Counted from the stretch's first letter, positions 1 through 9,888 are shown. The stretch: 64,000 nt of DNA from Candidatus Symbiopectobacterium sp. NZEC151 (GCF_025962655.1 NZ_JAGFPE010000009.1:62001-126000), one strand, 5' to 3'. A program made the numbers and translations. Notes: generated by a model from the sequence alone, not told the origin.

Positions 1-283
1 CCGCATCCGCATCGTTTAATATCAGGCGGCTGGTACTCACGGATAACGCTAATCGAAACAGCGTCGTAATCAACAATACGGCGGGGAATGTTGAAAAGCT
101 CAGTATTTTATCAATATAAAACGACGCTAAAAAAACCAGAATGGACAAAACAATGTTTAACCCAATCAGGAAATCGACCAAGTAGGTTGGCAGAGGAATC
201 ACCAACATAGAAATGATCACAACAATCAATATAAGAATAAAGAGTTCCGGATGGTTCCTTACCCGATTTAAAAAACCAATCAT
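1..283 (-). CDS. invA: T3SS export gate protein InvA/SctV, N-terminal part (cut by window edge)
   Basis: Reading the minus strand from an ATG at 283 gives an open frame of 94 codons running off the left edge. It starts MIGFLNRVRNHPELFILIL and continues through hydrophobic stretches to TLFRLALSVSTSRLIL, which is the characteristic N-terminal membrane region of the FHIPEP/SctV family. SctV forms the nonameric inner-membrane export gate of type III secretion systems. The gene begins 36 bases after the invE stop and follows the order invF-invG-invE-invA known from Salmonella SPI-1 and Shigella mxi. Only the first membrane segments are visible, so intactness cannot be judged. Confidence 0.88.
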   Translation of the reverse strand, partial: MIGFLNRVRNHPELFILILIVVIISMLVIPLPTYLVDFLIGLNIVLSILVFLASFYIDKILSFSTFPAVLLITTLFRLALSVSTSRLILNDADA

Positions 284-319
284 CCTATCAACCTATTTTA
301 ATCAACTTATTCATAGAAA

Positions 320-1450
320 TCACGGTGCGGCTTTCCGCTGTTCAATTCGTTCGTGATATAACGCGGTATTGAGTCTTTCTTCGAAACACATCAGTAATTT
401 TATTCTTTCTTCCTCTGAAAAAAAAACTTCATGAGGTAATTTTTTGCAATAGTAGTAGATCATTTGTAAAACTATCGCTCGATTCTTATGCTCAGCAAAA
501 CGTAAATGACGACCAACGGTTTGCGAAAGCAGCATATCCACATCATCGGGGTGTTCGATCATGCCAAAGAGCAATAGCAGCCAGGTCTCCTCTTTCTCAT
601 CCACATCGCGAATAACGGTATTGGTGAGTAGCCCCTGCACAAACAAAATATCACTCGATCGGATACGCTTGATTTGCTTTATTCTTTCCTGAAGAAAGAA
701 AAACTCCGAATGACTACAACTGGGATCGGCTGCGTCAATATCCGCCAACAGCGCATCTTCCATAAACGTGGTCAGGATCCCGCGTTTTTCAACGCCGTAG
801 GTCGATATCCACGTTTGGTACTGCATCAGATCCGTATCATCATTGGCTAAAAAGCGTCGATAGCTCTCGCGCAGTAATGCGGGAGTCATCTTGAGCGTCG
901 TGCCTAATAACCGCGCCTTTAACGCAACATTAATTCCGGCTTTTAGACGCTTGGGATCCGCTTCTTTTTCAACCTGGGACAGCAACGCTTTGAGACGTTT
1001 CCGGCGTATTTCATCCAGGTTTCGTCGGTATAGAAGCTCGCGTAATACCATCACCAGATCGCTCTCATCAGGAAACAATGCGCGCGCCTGTTGTAAAAAA
1101 CGCATAACAGCGGCCCCTTCTTTCCCATTCAGGGCTTGAATCAGCTTGCCCACCTTCGGCTGAGCATCATCATCTAATACGCGATCGAAGCTACTTTCCT
1201 CCATCGCGCTGGATTTCTTTTCATATTCTCTGCGCTGGCGGAAACGCCCCGCAACAGCCGACATTTCATCCGCTGCGTTATGCAACTTTTGCGCTCTGGC
1301 AGCGGGAGAAAGATCTTCCATATCCTGCATTTCATCGCCGGATGAAACATTGTTCTGTTCAGCAGAACTGTTTTTTTCTGCCTGCTGCTTCTCTCGCCGA
1401 GCCATCTGAAGCTGGAGAGTAGAGCCACCGTGCCCAACGCTTATCGCCAT
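320..1450 (-). CDS. invE: T3SS gatekeeper InvE/MxiC/SctW
   Basis: This 376-residue soluble protein is rich in charge and alpha-helix. It has a polar, disordered-looking N-terminus (about 1-75) followed by helical repeats, as in the YopN/TyeA/InvE/MxiC (HrpJ-like) gatekeeper family. Gatekeepers sit at the cytosolic face of the injectisome and control the switch from translocator to effector secretion. The length matches InvE (about 370). Its ATG overlaps the last 10 bases of invG, so the two are probably translationally coupled, and invA follows 36 bases after the stop. Assignment rests on position between the secretin and export-gate genes plus overall sequence character. Confidence 0.8.
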   Translation of the reverse strand: MAISVGHGGSTLQLQMARREKQQAEKNSSAEQNNVSSGDEMQDMEDLSPAARAQKLHNAADEMSAVAGRFRQRREYEKKSSAMEESSFDRVLDDDAQPKVGKLIQALNGKEGAAVMRFLQQARALFPDESDLVMVLRELLYRRNLDEIRRKRLKALLSQVEKEADPKRLKAGINVALKARLLGTTLKMTPALLRESYRRFLANDDTDLMQYQTWISTYGVEKRGILTTFMEDALLADIDAADPSCSHSEFFFLQERIKQIKRIRSSDILFVQGLLTNTVIRDVDEKEETWLLLLFGMIEHPDDVDMLLSQTVGRHLRFAEHKNRAIVLQMIYYYCKKLPHEVFFSEEERIKLLMCFEERLNTALYHERIEQRKAAP

Positions 1451-3123
1451 TTTTGGCTGTCCAAATAATTGGTCATCCAGTTTTGCAACTGATCGTTACC
1501 AAGATCGTTGCGTATATCGTTAATCATCGTGTGTGCATCCGGTGATAACGGTGCATCAATCTCTCGTGGCTGAATCAGGAATACCCGAACCATGCTTGAT
1601 TCTCGGTCGCGAGAGTATTGGAACATTTTGCCAAGCAGAGGAATGTCACCTAACAACGGTATTTTCCCTTCCACGGTGCTTCTTTCCTCATGGGTATATC
1701 CGCCAATCAGCAAGCTTTTCCCTTTCGGCACGCGAGCGATGGTGCTGATATTGGTTCTGCCCACTTCAGGTAACGTGGAATCGTTGGTTTTGGTCGTATC
1801 AAACTGGCTACCATCTTCAACGTTCAGCATCATTTCTATTTCCCCGTTCGCGGTAAAGCGAGGAAGCACACTGACCAAAGTACCGTAGGTAACGTTTTCT
1901 AACTGGGCTGTGCGTTCACCCACCAGGCTGGCATAGAAGGTTCGGCTGTTGTCAAAAATGGCCGGAATATTTTCCTGGGTCAGCAGCATAGGGCGGGAAA
2001 CAATGTTGGCTTTTTTCTTCTCACTCAACGCCAATGCCGTAACCATAAAACTGGCGCCGTCAATGGTACTGGTGCCGCCGTTCAGCGAAATACCCAGATT
2101 GCCTCCGACATTCAGATTACCGCTCCACTGAACGCCAAGGTTGTCGAATGCTTCTTTTTGTAAATCCACAATCCAAACGGAAAGTTCAATATGCCTCTTG
2201 GCGATATCCAGGGTTTTCGCCAGGTTACGGATATATTCAACCTGCTCAGGGCTTCCCCGCACTAAAAGGCTATTGGTTCCCGGCTCGGCAATAACATTCA
2301 CTTCACTGGCATTATGTGAAATATTCGACGTGGCCATCGCATCTTCATGAGCATAGCTGTCGAGCAAATCCTGCGGCAGATCGGAGGTATCCAACTCGGC
2401 TTTCACCGGTTTACGCGGCACCACCTGCATGCTTCTCCCTGCTGTCGGACCGGTGCTGATAATTTTATTAATTACCGTCGAAATACCTGGAATGACGATT
2501 TTTTCATCCCGGTATTTAAATGAACGGTCCTCTACAAAGGTGTTGTGTAACTGAATGACGGCAATACTCTCCCGCCCGTCAAACGTATCACTTTTTTGAT
2601 CGAGATATTTCGCCGTACTGGTGATCAGGTCGACATAGATTGGCGGACCAGACACATAAAAAGTGGCATTGCGATTATCCGAGCGCAGAGGGAAACGGGG
2701 ATCGTGCAAACCTGAATTCTTCAAAAAGCTTTCAACCACGCTGAATGAAGTATTACGTAAAACGATAACCGCATTACGCATTTCCGTTGCGTCATAGACA
2801 TAAATAGCCTGGCCATCACTGTACCAAATCAGCCCCAGCTGCTCGGATACCGATACCAGCACATCCTGCGGACGACTCAGATCAAACTCACCGGTGACTT
2901 TCTTACGTGCCGCCAGCTTACTTAAAATGACGGGTTTTCTCATCGCCGCAGAGATGGCATCAAAAATGCCATTCACACTCTCCTGCCGGGCCATATATCC
3001 GCTTCCCTGGCGAGAGGCGTCATTATTCTCATTTACTGTTTCTGCGAATGCCTGTATTGGCATTAACACAACCAGTAATATGGCTATTGAGGCCCGTATT
3101 TTTGTCGAAAAAGCTGTACTCAT
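1441..3123 (-). CDS. invG: T3SS outer-membrane secretin InvG/SctC
   Basis: The 560-residue protein begins with a signal peptide (charged start, hydrophobic core, AFA at about 25-27). N0/N1/N3-type ring domains follow (ISAAMRKPVILS, GLIWYSDGQAIYVYD, NSLLVRGSPEQVEYIRNLAK), then a C-terminal secretin domain containing VPLLGDIPLLGKMF-type motifs near residue 500 (here GKIPLLGDIPLLGKMFQYSR). Secretins form the outer-membrane channel of the injectisome. Size and domain order fit InvG/MxiD/YsaC rather than Hrp-type secretins. It lies 6 bases downstream of the AraC-type regulator and overlaps invE, consistent with an operon. A pilotin gene is not visible in the window. Confidence 0.9.
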   Translation of the reverse strand: MSTAFSTKIRASIAILLVVLMPIQAFAETVNENNDASRQGSGYMARQESVNGIFDAISAAMRKPVILSKLAARKKVTGEFDLSRPQDVLVSVSEQLGLIWYSDGQAIYVYDATEMRNAVIVLRNTSFSVVESFLKNSGLHDPRFPLRSDNRNATFYVSGPPIYVDLITSTAKYLDQKSDTFDGRESIAVIQLHNTFVEDRSFKYRDEKIVIPGISTVINKIISTGPTAGRSMQVVPRKPVKAELDTSDLPQDLLDSYAHEDAMATSNISHNASEVNVIAEPGTNSLLVRGSPEQVEYIRNLAKTLDIAKRHIELSVWIVDLQKEAFDNLGVQWSGNLNVGGNLGISLNGGTSTIDGASFMVTALALSEKKKANIVSRPMLLTQENIPAIFDNSRTFYASLVGERTAQLENVTYGTLVSVLPRFTANGEIEMMLNVEDGSQFDTTKTNDSTLPEVGRTNISTIARVPKGKSLLIGGYTHEERSTVEGKIPLLGDIPLLGKMFQYSRDRESSMVRVFLIQPREIDAPLSPDAHTMINDIRNDLGNDQLQNWMTNYLDSQKWR

Positions 3124-3129
3124 ATTACG

Positions 3130-3993
3130 TTAACTCGCTTGCAATAGTTTCTTCAAATTCCTTGGCGAAACACCCATCACTTCTTTCACCTCATTGGAGA
3201 AATGAGAAAGTGATGCATATCCATGATTCATGGCGATAGTCGTTAAATTATTATCGCCGTTAACCAATTCAAACAGTGCCTGCCCCAGACGCCAATCACG
3301 TAGTGCAGATTTTGCCGTATTGCCCAATGCGCGCCGCGATAAACGTCGAAAATGAGAAACGGAGAGCCCGTAACGTGCACAGAGCGTCTGCAAACGCTGG
3401 GTGGAATTACTTCGATAAGAATCAAAAAGAAACTCAACCAGGGCATACCATTCAGATTGTCTCAATACATTGGAAAAACACGTCAGGCCCTCATTCCCCA
3501 ACAACGTCTGATGAAGTAGCCAATATTCGATCTCCTTCTGCTCAGGCTCGTTGCCAAGTGTCGTTGGCATGCTTGCCATCAGCGTTCGTGGACAGTGAAT
3601 ACTTTCTTTATTCATTGATTTATCGATAAACACTTGCAGTTTTGCCAGCAACGTAAAATCAAGAAATAAACACTGTAATTCACCGCGCTCCACGGTCACC
3701 AAGGCCGGTGCGATGGCAAGCAAACGTCGCTGGTCACCCGGGATCGCGCATACCGCCGTATTGGCTTTGTCGCGAAAGCGAAGGTGACATTCTTGCCCAT
3801 TGTTCTGTATCAGTAATAAAGTGTACTGAGAGAACTGATATTCCTCGCCAGCATTGAGCTGACGGTATTGCCCCATATCTTCCATTGATAAACTCTTTTG
3901 CATCCAAACGTTCGATGCAGTATAAAGTCTCGCCAATGGCATTCCTGATGAGATAATAATGACTGGCCTTATCGCTTCCTGCACCGCCATCAA
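3130..3993 (-). CDS. invF: AraC-family T3SS regulator (InvF/MxiE-like)
   Basis: This 287-residue protein ends in two helix-turn-helix units of the AraC/XylS type (about 185-285; RYGLSVSHFRRLSRRALG and TTIAMNHGYASLSHFSNEVK), including the usual HGYASLSHFS recognition-helix surroundings. The N-terminal ~180 residues are not a recognisable sugar-binding domain. It is the first gene of the minus-strand invFGEA order, where InvF in Salmonella (and MxiE in Shigella) activates effector and translocator genes together with a chaperone cofactor. The start could be M1 or M2. A likely target is the kinase-domain protein gene at 6881. Confidence 0.78.
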   Translation of the reverse strand: MMAVQEAIRPVIIISSGMPLARLYTASNVWMQKSLSMEDMGQYRQLNAGEEYQFSQYTLLLIQNNGQECHLRFRDKANTAVCAIPGDQRRLLAIAPALVTVERGELQCLFLDFTLLAKLQVFIDKSMNKESIHCPRTLMASMPTTLGNEPEQKEIEYWLLHQTLLGNEGLTCFSNVLRQSEWYALVEFLFDSYRSNSTQRLQTLCARYGLSVSHFRRLSRRALGNTAKSALRDWRLGQALFELVNGDNNLTTIAMNHGYASLSHFSNEVKEVMGVSPRNLKKLLQAS

Positions 3994-4178
3994 ATTATAG
4001 GGGGAAATAGCTTTTTTTATATTTTATTTCATAAAGATAATTAAAGATAAATGGACATAGTTCGAATCAATATTGACAGAATTAAAGATAATGACAGTGG
4101 GCTGGAGGTACGTAAAAAACGCTTTTTTTATAGCAAGCCCACCGCCATAGGTGGAAAGACAGTCATAATGCCGCCGCA

Positions 4179-4514
4179 CTAGCGTGCTTCGGGTACCACC
4201 GTGTAGATGAAAGCGGTGACAATCTCTCCGTCTTTTGTCGTGACGTCTACCGGCACTCTGGCATACTCCTCACCTTCAAATTCATCGAGTGCATCCCAAT
4301 GCTCCGCCAGGCGCGCCGAGTAAAACAAATATCCTTCAACGCGGTTTCCAGTGTCATCCAGAACAATCCCAGGATACCCCATACCGGCCCCCCATCCTGC
4401 ATCAAGCAGCGAACCGCACACGGAACCCTGCACCCAGGAACCACCTATCGACTCGAGTAAATGTGCATTTTCACACCCGGGCATCAGCGTGCCGTATACA
4501 AAAAGACTGTCCAT
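4179..4514 (-). CDS. gamma-glutamylcyclotransferase (AIG2-like) family protein
   Basis: The 111-residue protein starts MDSLFVYGTLMPGCENAHLL, the YGTL substrate-loop signature of the GGCT/AIG2-like fold, and has FEGEEYARVPVDV, which supplies the conserved acidic residue and beta strand of this fold. Enzymes of this fold release 5-oxoproline from gamma-glutamyl amines or peptides. The precise substrate cannot be told. It is a single minus-strand gene between the T3SS cluster and the diguanylate cyclase, and its length is typical for the small bacterial members. Confidence 0.85.
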   Translation of the reverse strand: MDSLFVYGTLMPGCENAHLLESIGGSWVQGSVCGSLLDAGWGAGMGYPGIVLDDTGNRVEGYLFYSARLAEHWDALDEFEGEEYARVPVDVTTKDGEIVTAFIYTVVPEAR

Positions 4515-4787
4515 ACTTCTCCTGTCCTGTTAACAATTTTCTGCTCTGTCCCCGACGGCAGGAGCATCGCAGTAGGTTTACCGTAACGCAGTAATATTGT
4601 CATTATCAATATTGTCGAGGAGCTAGCCGACCTTGCCTCAATGCAGTCCACTGGGTCTCAGTGCCGGTTGGCTCGGTAATATTTCTAAATCCATTTCATC
4701 AATACCAGATACTTTCTGCTCTCCGTAACGTGTATTCTTATTCTATTGCGCCAATTGCCTGCATACATTTTGGACGTACCGATAATA

Positions 4788-6140
4788 ATGAAAAATGATG
4801 AAGAAAAACCATTGGGCTTCAATGAGGTCGATGTAAACCATCTCTTTGAATTGCTCAATCACAACTCTGATTGGGTATGGGAAGTTGACGCACAGGGCCG
4901 TTATACCTGGGTCTCTGAAGTGGTCACCGAACTACTGGGATTTACACCGCAACAGGTTATAGGCAAAACACCGTTTGATTTTATGCCGCCGGGTGAAGCC
5001 GAACGCGTTGGGCAAACGTTCGGTGAAATTGTTGCGGCCAAAAGACCGTTCTCGGGGTTGGTCAATCGCAATCGTCGGGCTGATGGCCGTATTGTGGTGT
5101 TGGAAACCAGCGGCATTCCGCTGTTTGGTCCCGACGGTGAGCTACGCGGTTATCGCGGCGTTGACCGCAATATCTCAACGCTTGGAGAACGGGTTTTGCA
5201 GTTGGAAACCATCTATGACACCACGCCGGTTGCCCTCTGCATGATCAATCGCGCGGGTCGTCTTGTGATGTCCAACAAGGCCATGATGCGTTTGCTGAAT
5301 CACGCCGACGAACCTGCATCGGAACTCCAGGTATCCACAGTGATGCCCGATTGTTGGTCCCAATTTGAAACCGATTTCACGCTGGCCGATAAAGGGTGGG
5401 ACATCCCTAGCCGTGAGGTCACCTGGCTCGATCGCTGCTATTACACCCAGCCGGTACCGGTGCGGGATGCCAGCGAGAACGTGGTGGGACTTTCCGTCAC
5501 CTGGGTTGATATCACCCGCCGCAGTCAGGCAGAGCAAAAGCTCGCCGATGCCAATAAAGTGCTGCAACAATATGCGCAACACGACCACCTTACCGGACTG
5601 TTCAACCGCCGCAAGATGGATGAATACCTGATTGAAGAAATTACCCACACCCTCCAGAAACGTATTCCGCTCTCGGTGTGTCTCGCCGATATCGACTTTT
5701 TTAAACACTATAATGATACGTTTGGCCATCAGGCAGGAGATGACTGCCTGCGCACGGTAGCAAAAACGCTGCTCTCTTCCCGATTGCGCAGCGACGATAA
5801 CGTTAGCCGCTACGGTGGCGAAGAGTTTCTGGTGATTTTACCGCATACCGACAAAGCGGGAGCGTTAACCGTTGCCGAGCGCCTACGAGAAAACATTCAT
5901 GCGTTGCGGTTACCGCACAGCGCCAGCGCCACGGGCTATCTCACGATCAGCATCGGCGTGGCGACGCTGAACAACGATCAGACCAGTCCGGAAGACAGGC
6001 CGCTGCATATGATTGCCAGCGGACTGATACACCATGCTGATACCGCCCTTTACGCCGCCAAAAACCAAGGGCGAAACCGGGTGGTGGCCGCCCTGGATGA
6101 CGATCAACGGAACGCCCCCGGTCACCCACTTACACAGTGA
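4788..6140 (+). CDS. PAS-PAS-GGDEF diguanylate cyclase
   Basis: The protein (about 450 residues from the ATG at 4788; a TTG at 4746 is also open) has a clear PAS domain at about 15-130 (LLNHNSDWVWEVDAQGRYTW). A second, weaker PAS covers about 140-265, and a GGDEF domain lies at about 285-440. The active-site loop is GGEEF at about 343-347, and an RSDD inhibitory-site motif stands exactly five residues before it, so product inhibition by c-di-GMP is expected. It should make cyclic di-GMP from two GTP in response to a cytosolic signal, since no membrane segment is seen. No EAL domain is present. The start is uncertain because neither candidate has a strong ribosome binding site. Confidence 0.9.
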   Translation: MKNDEEKPLGFNEVDVNHLFELLNHNSDWVWEVDAQGRYTWVSEVVTELLGFTPQQVIGKTPFDFMPPGEAERVGQTFGEIVAAKRPFSGLVNRNRRADGRIVVLETSGIPLFGPDGELRGYRGVDRNISTLGERVLQLETIYDTTPVALCMINRAGRLVMSNKAMMRLLNHADEPASELQVSTVMPDCWSQFETDFTLADKGWDIPSREVTWLDRCYYTQPVPVRDASENVVGLSVTWVDITRRSQAEQKLADANKVLQQYAQHDHLTGLFNRRKMDEYLIEEITHTLQKRIPLSVCLADIDFFKHYNDTFGHQAGDDCLRTVAKTLLSSRLRSDDNVSRYGGEEFLVILPHTDKAGALTVAERLRENIHALRLPHSASATGYLTISIGVATLNNDQTSPEDRPLHMIASGLIHHADTALYAAKNQGRNRVVAALDDDQRNAPGHPLTQ

Positions 6141-6246
6141 TACGCATGCGATAAGAAAAGGTAATGGAGACTTCACTTGAAGCAGGGTAATGACATCTGC
6201 TAACAATGAGGGTCTTGCACGCAAATCGTAACGAGGTAACCTCCAG

Positions 6247-6576
6247 ATGCACATGGCAAATATTCCGTTTGGTATCACCGATTGGTCACAGATTGAACCA
6301 ACAACCCACAGCGGCGACGTCGGCCATGCATTATGGCGGACACAGCATTTCGGCAATATTCGAGTAAGAATGGTGGAGTACTCTGCGGGATATATTGCGG
6401 ATCACTGGTGTAAAAAAGGACACGTTCTTCTTTGCCTCGAAGGCGAGCTGATTACCGAACTGGATGACGGCAGAACCTTTACCCTAACGCCGGGTGTCAG
6501 CTATCAAGTGGCGGACCAGGCAGAAGCGCATCGCTCCACATCCCCCAAAGGGGCAAAACTGTTTATTGTTGACTGA
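6247..6576 (+). CDS. small cupin (DHCW-motif) protein
   Basis: This 109-residue single-domain cupin contains ADHWCKKGHVLLCLEGEL and a C-terminal YQVADQAEAHRSTSPKGAKLF segment. These match the two metal-binding cupin motifs and the family usually annotated as DHCW-motif cupin fold proteins. The substrate is unknown. A GAGG stands 9 bases before the ATG at 6247; an in-frame ATG at 6253 is possible. A good terminator follows about 110 bases downstream, so it is probably monocistronic. Confidence 0.85.
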   Translation: MHMANIPFGITDWSQIEPTTHSGDVGHALWRTQHFGNIRVRMVEYSAGYIADHWCKKGHVLLCLEGELITELDDGRTFTLTPGVSYQVADQAEAHRSTSPKGAKLFIVD

Positions 6577-6686
6577 AAACGCAGACGGTATGTTGTGTGG
6601 CGCTCAATGCAGATACGACCAAGAAGGTAACTTCGGTGCAGGAAATACACGCGCAAAGTAAAGATTAATCTACGCTAACCAAGAAG

Positions 6687-6714
6687 AAGCCTGCGCGAAC
6701 GCGCTGGCTTTTTT
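6687..6714 (+). terminator. Rho-independent terminator after the cupin gene
   Basis: The hairpin pairs AAGCC-T-GCGC with GCGC-T-GGCTT around a GAAC loop and is followed by a run of T. It sits about 110 bases after the cupin stop and about 165 bases before the effector-like gene, so it separates those transcripts. Confidence 0.8.
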
Positions 6715-6880
6715 ATCGGTGAAAATAATAGAATTGTTCATATCTACACTGTGTTTGAATAATAAACACTCCCTCAAAGGAAGAGCGAAAATTGCGATAA
6801 TCCTTAATTGAGATTATTTTTTAATAACGATGGCGTAAATACGATGCCTATAGTCCATTCTTTTTGAATGGAGTCAAAGA

Positions 6881-9712
6881 ATGTCTATTTCAGTCATACA
6901 GCATCATTTATCCACAGCATGCTATCACGATCAAACGTGCCAGAATAAGCATGAGAAATCTTTAGAATCAATTAATTCAAATCCCTCTGTAAATGTTCAT
7001 GGTTTCATTTCCGAAATTAGCCATATTGAAAATTCGCCGAGAATACTGAACCCGTCCTCAACGTCGTTTTTCGGACGAAGAGGCGAAATGGCAACAACCC
7101 TTCAACTCATGCTGTTATTTAATTTTTTACACCGTTCTGATTCTGCCTCTGTTGTTTATAAAGAGAATCCATTTTCCATGATAGATAATGACACGTCGCT
7201 TGACAAACCTAATTATTTTATTGAAAACAGCCACATTCTCTCTGATGATCAAAAGAAGAATGCGCTGATTGCGGCCATTAAGCACTATCTGGTGTCTGAT
7301 GGACAATTAACCACCGAAGAAGGTCAGGATTTTGAGCTGTCATTGAAACAGTGGGCAAAAACCGGTCCTCTCTTTATTACTCCACTGGTTGATAGCACAG
7401 CGCGAATGAAGCGAGCATTGATGCCTGAGTTCGATCCTCGAACCGCAGAACATATAAAAGAACACTGCGCCTTTGAGGAAGAAATACTTAACGCTAAAGG
7501 CGAGAACGAAGGAAAACTGCTTTTATTTCAAGCCCAGAGAGCAGAGAACCCCTTTCGAATGATTTATGATGATACAGAAGGTGGCCCGTCGCCCGATGCG
7601 CGGGGCACAGCCGATGGATTAAATATTGTGGCGGATCTGCTGACTCTGGGGATAAAACCGTTAATTGGTAAGCTCATTGCGAATGCAAAACGCCGTGAGT
7701 ACTATAAAAATCAAGGTGATGAGATTTGTGCTGAACGCTTTCTTCGACTAAATATTGCTGAGATTGCAACATCTCTCGATGTTGATAGTATCGCGTTCAA
7801 ATCCCGTGGTGTTGCCCGTAAAATGAGACCGACTGAATTGCGGCATACTACGCCGGGCCAGAACAGGGCGGCTTATTATGTCCGAAATCCGAAAAATGGG
7901 ATTAAGAAAGAAATTTTACTTGAGCTTCAACCCGGTAATACCGCTATCCATACCGAAGGCCAAACGATTTTTCTGAAACCGACGGATAAACCCAATGAAT
8001 TTATGACATACCATCCTTATGCCGCAAAACCTGAGTTATTGCAGAGAAAGGTGATTGTCGATGAGGACACGCTCGCGTGGCGATATGCGGACACCTTCGA
8101 TGCCACCCATCTTAATGTTGAAGTGAGGGAAGGGAAAAAGCAGATACCGCTGTACGGAGAATACTACGACCTGAAAAAAAATGGAGAGGGAAAGTTTGAG
8201 ATCGTACTGCGAAAAGCCTCAGGCTCTCACGAGTATGTTCCGGTATACCTTGAACCATTATCCAAAACCTGGCACATGAGTACGCATAATCAGCACCCGG
8301 TGTTTACCCGCGAACAGGAAAATATCATTAACACGCTCCGCATTGAGCCAGACAGGGACTTCAACTACATTCCCTACACCAATAATAACGCACAGTATTA
8401 TGGTTCGGGAAAGATTTATCGCGCAGAGAAAATTGACGACACCTCACATTATACTTGGGGACGGTATATTGAAATGAATGGAGAAATTGTGCCAGTGAGA
8501 GAAGTTGTTTCTCCCGGACAAGGCGTTCATTATGAGGTTCATAATATTAATCACCCTGATAAAGAACACTATTTAGTGTCATGGGACGGCGGTCGCTGGG
8601 TATTTGAGCGTCCAACGTCTGTTCATGTGTCAAGTTCGCTGGAAAAGCAGATTACTTCAGATATGTTTATTCATAATATCGATGTGACGAATCTTTCTTC
8701 TCCGGATAAGAATGGGTTGCGATGGGACGAAAATAATAATAGTTATTTGAATATCAACAACCATTTCATTCATGTAAAAAAGGTAGATAGTAACCGTTTT
8801 CTTCTGCTTAATGCAGTGGATATCCCGACGATGACACTTCGATTTAAGAAAAATAAGTTTTACAAAGAAAATATTAACGAGAGGTTGGATAATATATTAA
8901 AAGTTGGATTGAGCGGTAAAGAAAGAAAAACAGCACTCAATGTACTCAAGGACGTTGATGGTTACACCGAATCGTCTGCACAAAAATTGCTTTCTGAGTA
9001 TAACTTTACTAAAAGTGGGCTCTTCAGTGATTATTCATTTGCATTGGAGATTAAGAACACTGGGAAACCGCCTTTGTGGTCAAGAATGTTCAAGAAAAAC
9101 ACACCATTGGATAATGCTTCTTCATCGTCCCGGCTTGCGGGGGAGAAAAAGTTAGATTTACCCAACAATAAAACTGGTTTTAACTTAGGAGATAAAATAG
9201 GCGAGGGTGTGTTTGGAGAGGTTTTTGTTGATGCGGATGACAGTAGATATCTTATCAAATTATATAAATCACCGAGTCATCTCGTGGCAGAAAAAATATC
9301 CAAACATGAGACCGAGATGTTTCAGCGATATTATGGTGAAGAGGCTGCCATGCACTTTGTCAATGATAAAGGGAACTCCTGTGTCAGAATGTATAGAATT
9401 CCCGGCCAAACACTGCATTCTGTACCGCGAGGAACATTACCGCATGATGCCGATGTGAAATTTGTCGATATGATCGAGAGGTTGAACAGCCTCGGCATCA
9501 TACATCAAGACCTTCATTCTCTAAATATTCTGTGGGACTCGGCATCAGAGTCATTTTTTCCTATAGATATTAGTAACGTAAAAGAAAAATACTTCAATGC
9601 TGATGTCAGTGGAAAGCAGAAAATGAATGCGAAAGGCATATCAGATTTTGATAGAGTTTTGAATGACATAGCTTGGAAGAAAAAAAAGCCCTCTATAGAA
9701 AATAGAGAGTAA
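6881..9712 (+). CDS. large putative T3SS effector with C-terminal OspG/NleH-like protein kinase domain
   Basis: The protein has 943 residues, an ATG with GGAG eight bases upstream, no signal peptide and a Ser/Thr/Asn/His-rich N-terminus, as in injected effectors. Residues about 770-910 form a minimal kinase: glycine loop GEGVFGEV (774-781), a beta-3 lysine in YLIKLYK (K793), catalytic loop HQDLHSLNIL (H875-D877) and a DFG-equivalent aspartate in PIDISN (D896). No activation-loop APE motif or C-lobe extension follows, as in OspG and NleH, whose kinase activity is stimulated by ubiquitin-loaded E2 enzymes. The ~770 residues before it are unlike any domain I recognise, with segments such as YTWGRYIEMNGEIVPVRE suggesting beta-rich modules. 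It lies near the invFGEA genes but on the other strand with its own promoter region. The kinase call is firm; effector status is inference. Confidence 0.8.
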   Translation: MSISVIQHHLSTACYHDQTCQNKHEKSLESINSNPSVNVHGFISEISHIENSPRILNPSSTSFFGRRGEMATTLQLMLLFNFLHRSDSASVVYKENPFSMIDNDTSLDKPNYFIENSHILSDDQKKNALIAAIKHYLVSDGQLTTEEGQDFELSLKQWAKTGPLFITPLVDSTARMKRALMPEFDPRTAEHIKEHCAFEEEILNAKGENEGKLLLFQAQRAENPFRMIYDDTEGGPSPDARGTADGLNIVADLLTLGIKPLIGKLIANAKRREYYKNQGDEICAERFLRLNIAEIATSLDVDSIAFKSRGVARKMRPTELRHTTPGQNRAAYYVRNPKNGIKKEILLELQPGNTAIHTEGQTIFLKPTDKPNEFMTYHPYAAKPELLQRKVIVDEDTLAWRYADTFDATHLNVEVREGKKQIPLYGEYYDLKKNGEGKFEIVLRKASGSHEYVPVYLEPLSKTWHMSTHNQHPVFTREQENIINTLRIEPDRDFNYIPYTNNNAQYYGSGKIYRAEKIDDTSHYTWGRYIEMNGEIVPVREVVSPGQGVHYEVHNINHPDKEHYLVSWDGGRWVFERPTSVHVSSSLEKQITSDMFIHNIDVTNLSSPDKNGLRWDENNNSYLNINNHFIHVKKVDSNRFLLLNAVDIPTMTLRFKKNKFYKENINERLDNILKVGLSGKERKTALNVLKDVDGYTESSAQKLLSEYNFTKSGLFSDYSFALEIKNTGKPPLWSRMFKKNTPLDNASSSSRLAGEKKLDLPNNKTGFNLGDKIGEGVFGEVFVDADDSRYLIKLYKSPSHLVAEKISKHETEMFQRYYGEEAAMHFVNDKGNSCVRMYRIPGQTLHSVPRGTLPHDADVKFVDMIERLNSLGIIHQDLHSLNILWDSASESFFPIDISNVKEKYFNADVSGKQKMNAKGISDFDRVLNDIAWKKKKPSIENRE

Positions 9713-9814
9713 AAAACAATTAGTTGATGGCAAGTAAAAACCGCGCGCAAGCACTGGTTTTAGGTACGGAATGTGTTACCCCAATGCGCCTTAATACTGG
9801 GTGCAATCACTATC

Positions 9815-9881
9815 GTGCCGCAGTGGAACAGCAGAGCCTAGCAGGACGCAACCAGGGATTGTTCTGCCACTACTGCGGCAC
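9815..9881. repeat. inverted repeat between effector and anfA genes
   Basis: GTGCCGCAGT at 9815-9824 is exactly complementary to ACTGCGGCAC at 9872-9881, with further pairing inside (GGAACAG against TGTTC). It lies just after the convergent stops of the effector-like gene and anfA. It may act as a long terminator or processing hairpin; there is no T-run next to it. Confidence 0.5.
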
Positions 9882-9888
9882 GCGGCAC

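Noticed and set aside
6815..6835. MxiE-box-like T-rich stretch upstream of the kinase-domain effector gene
   Set aside because: It shares only a T-run and a few flanking bases with GTATCGTTTTTTTANAG; in AT-rich DNA this is not meaningful.
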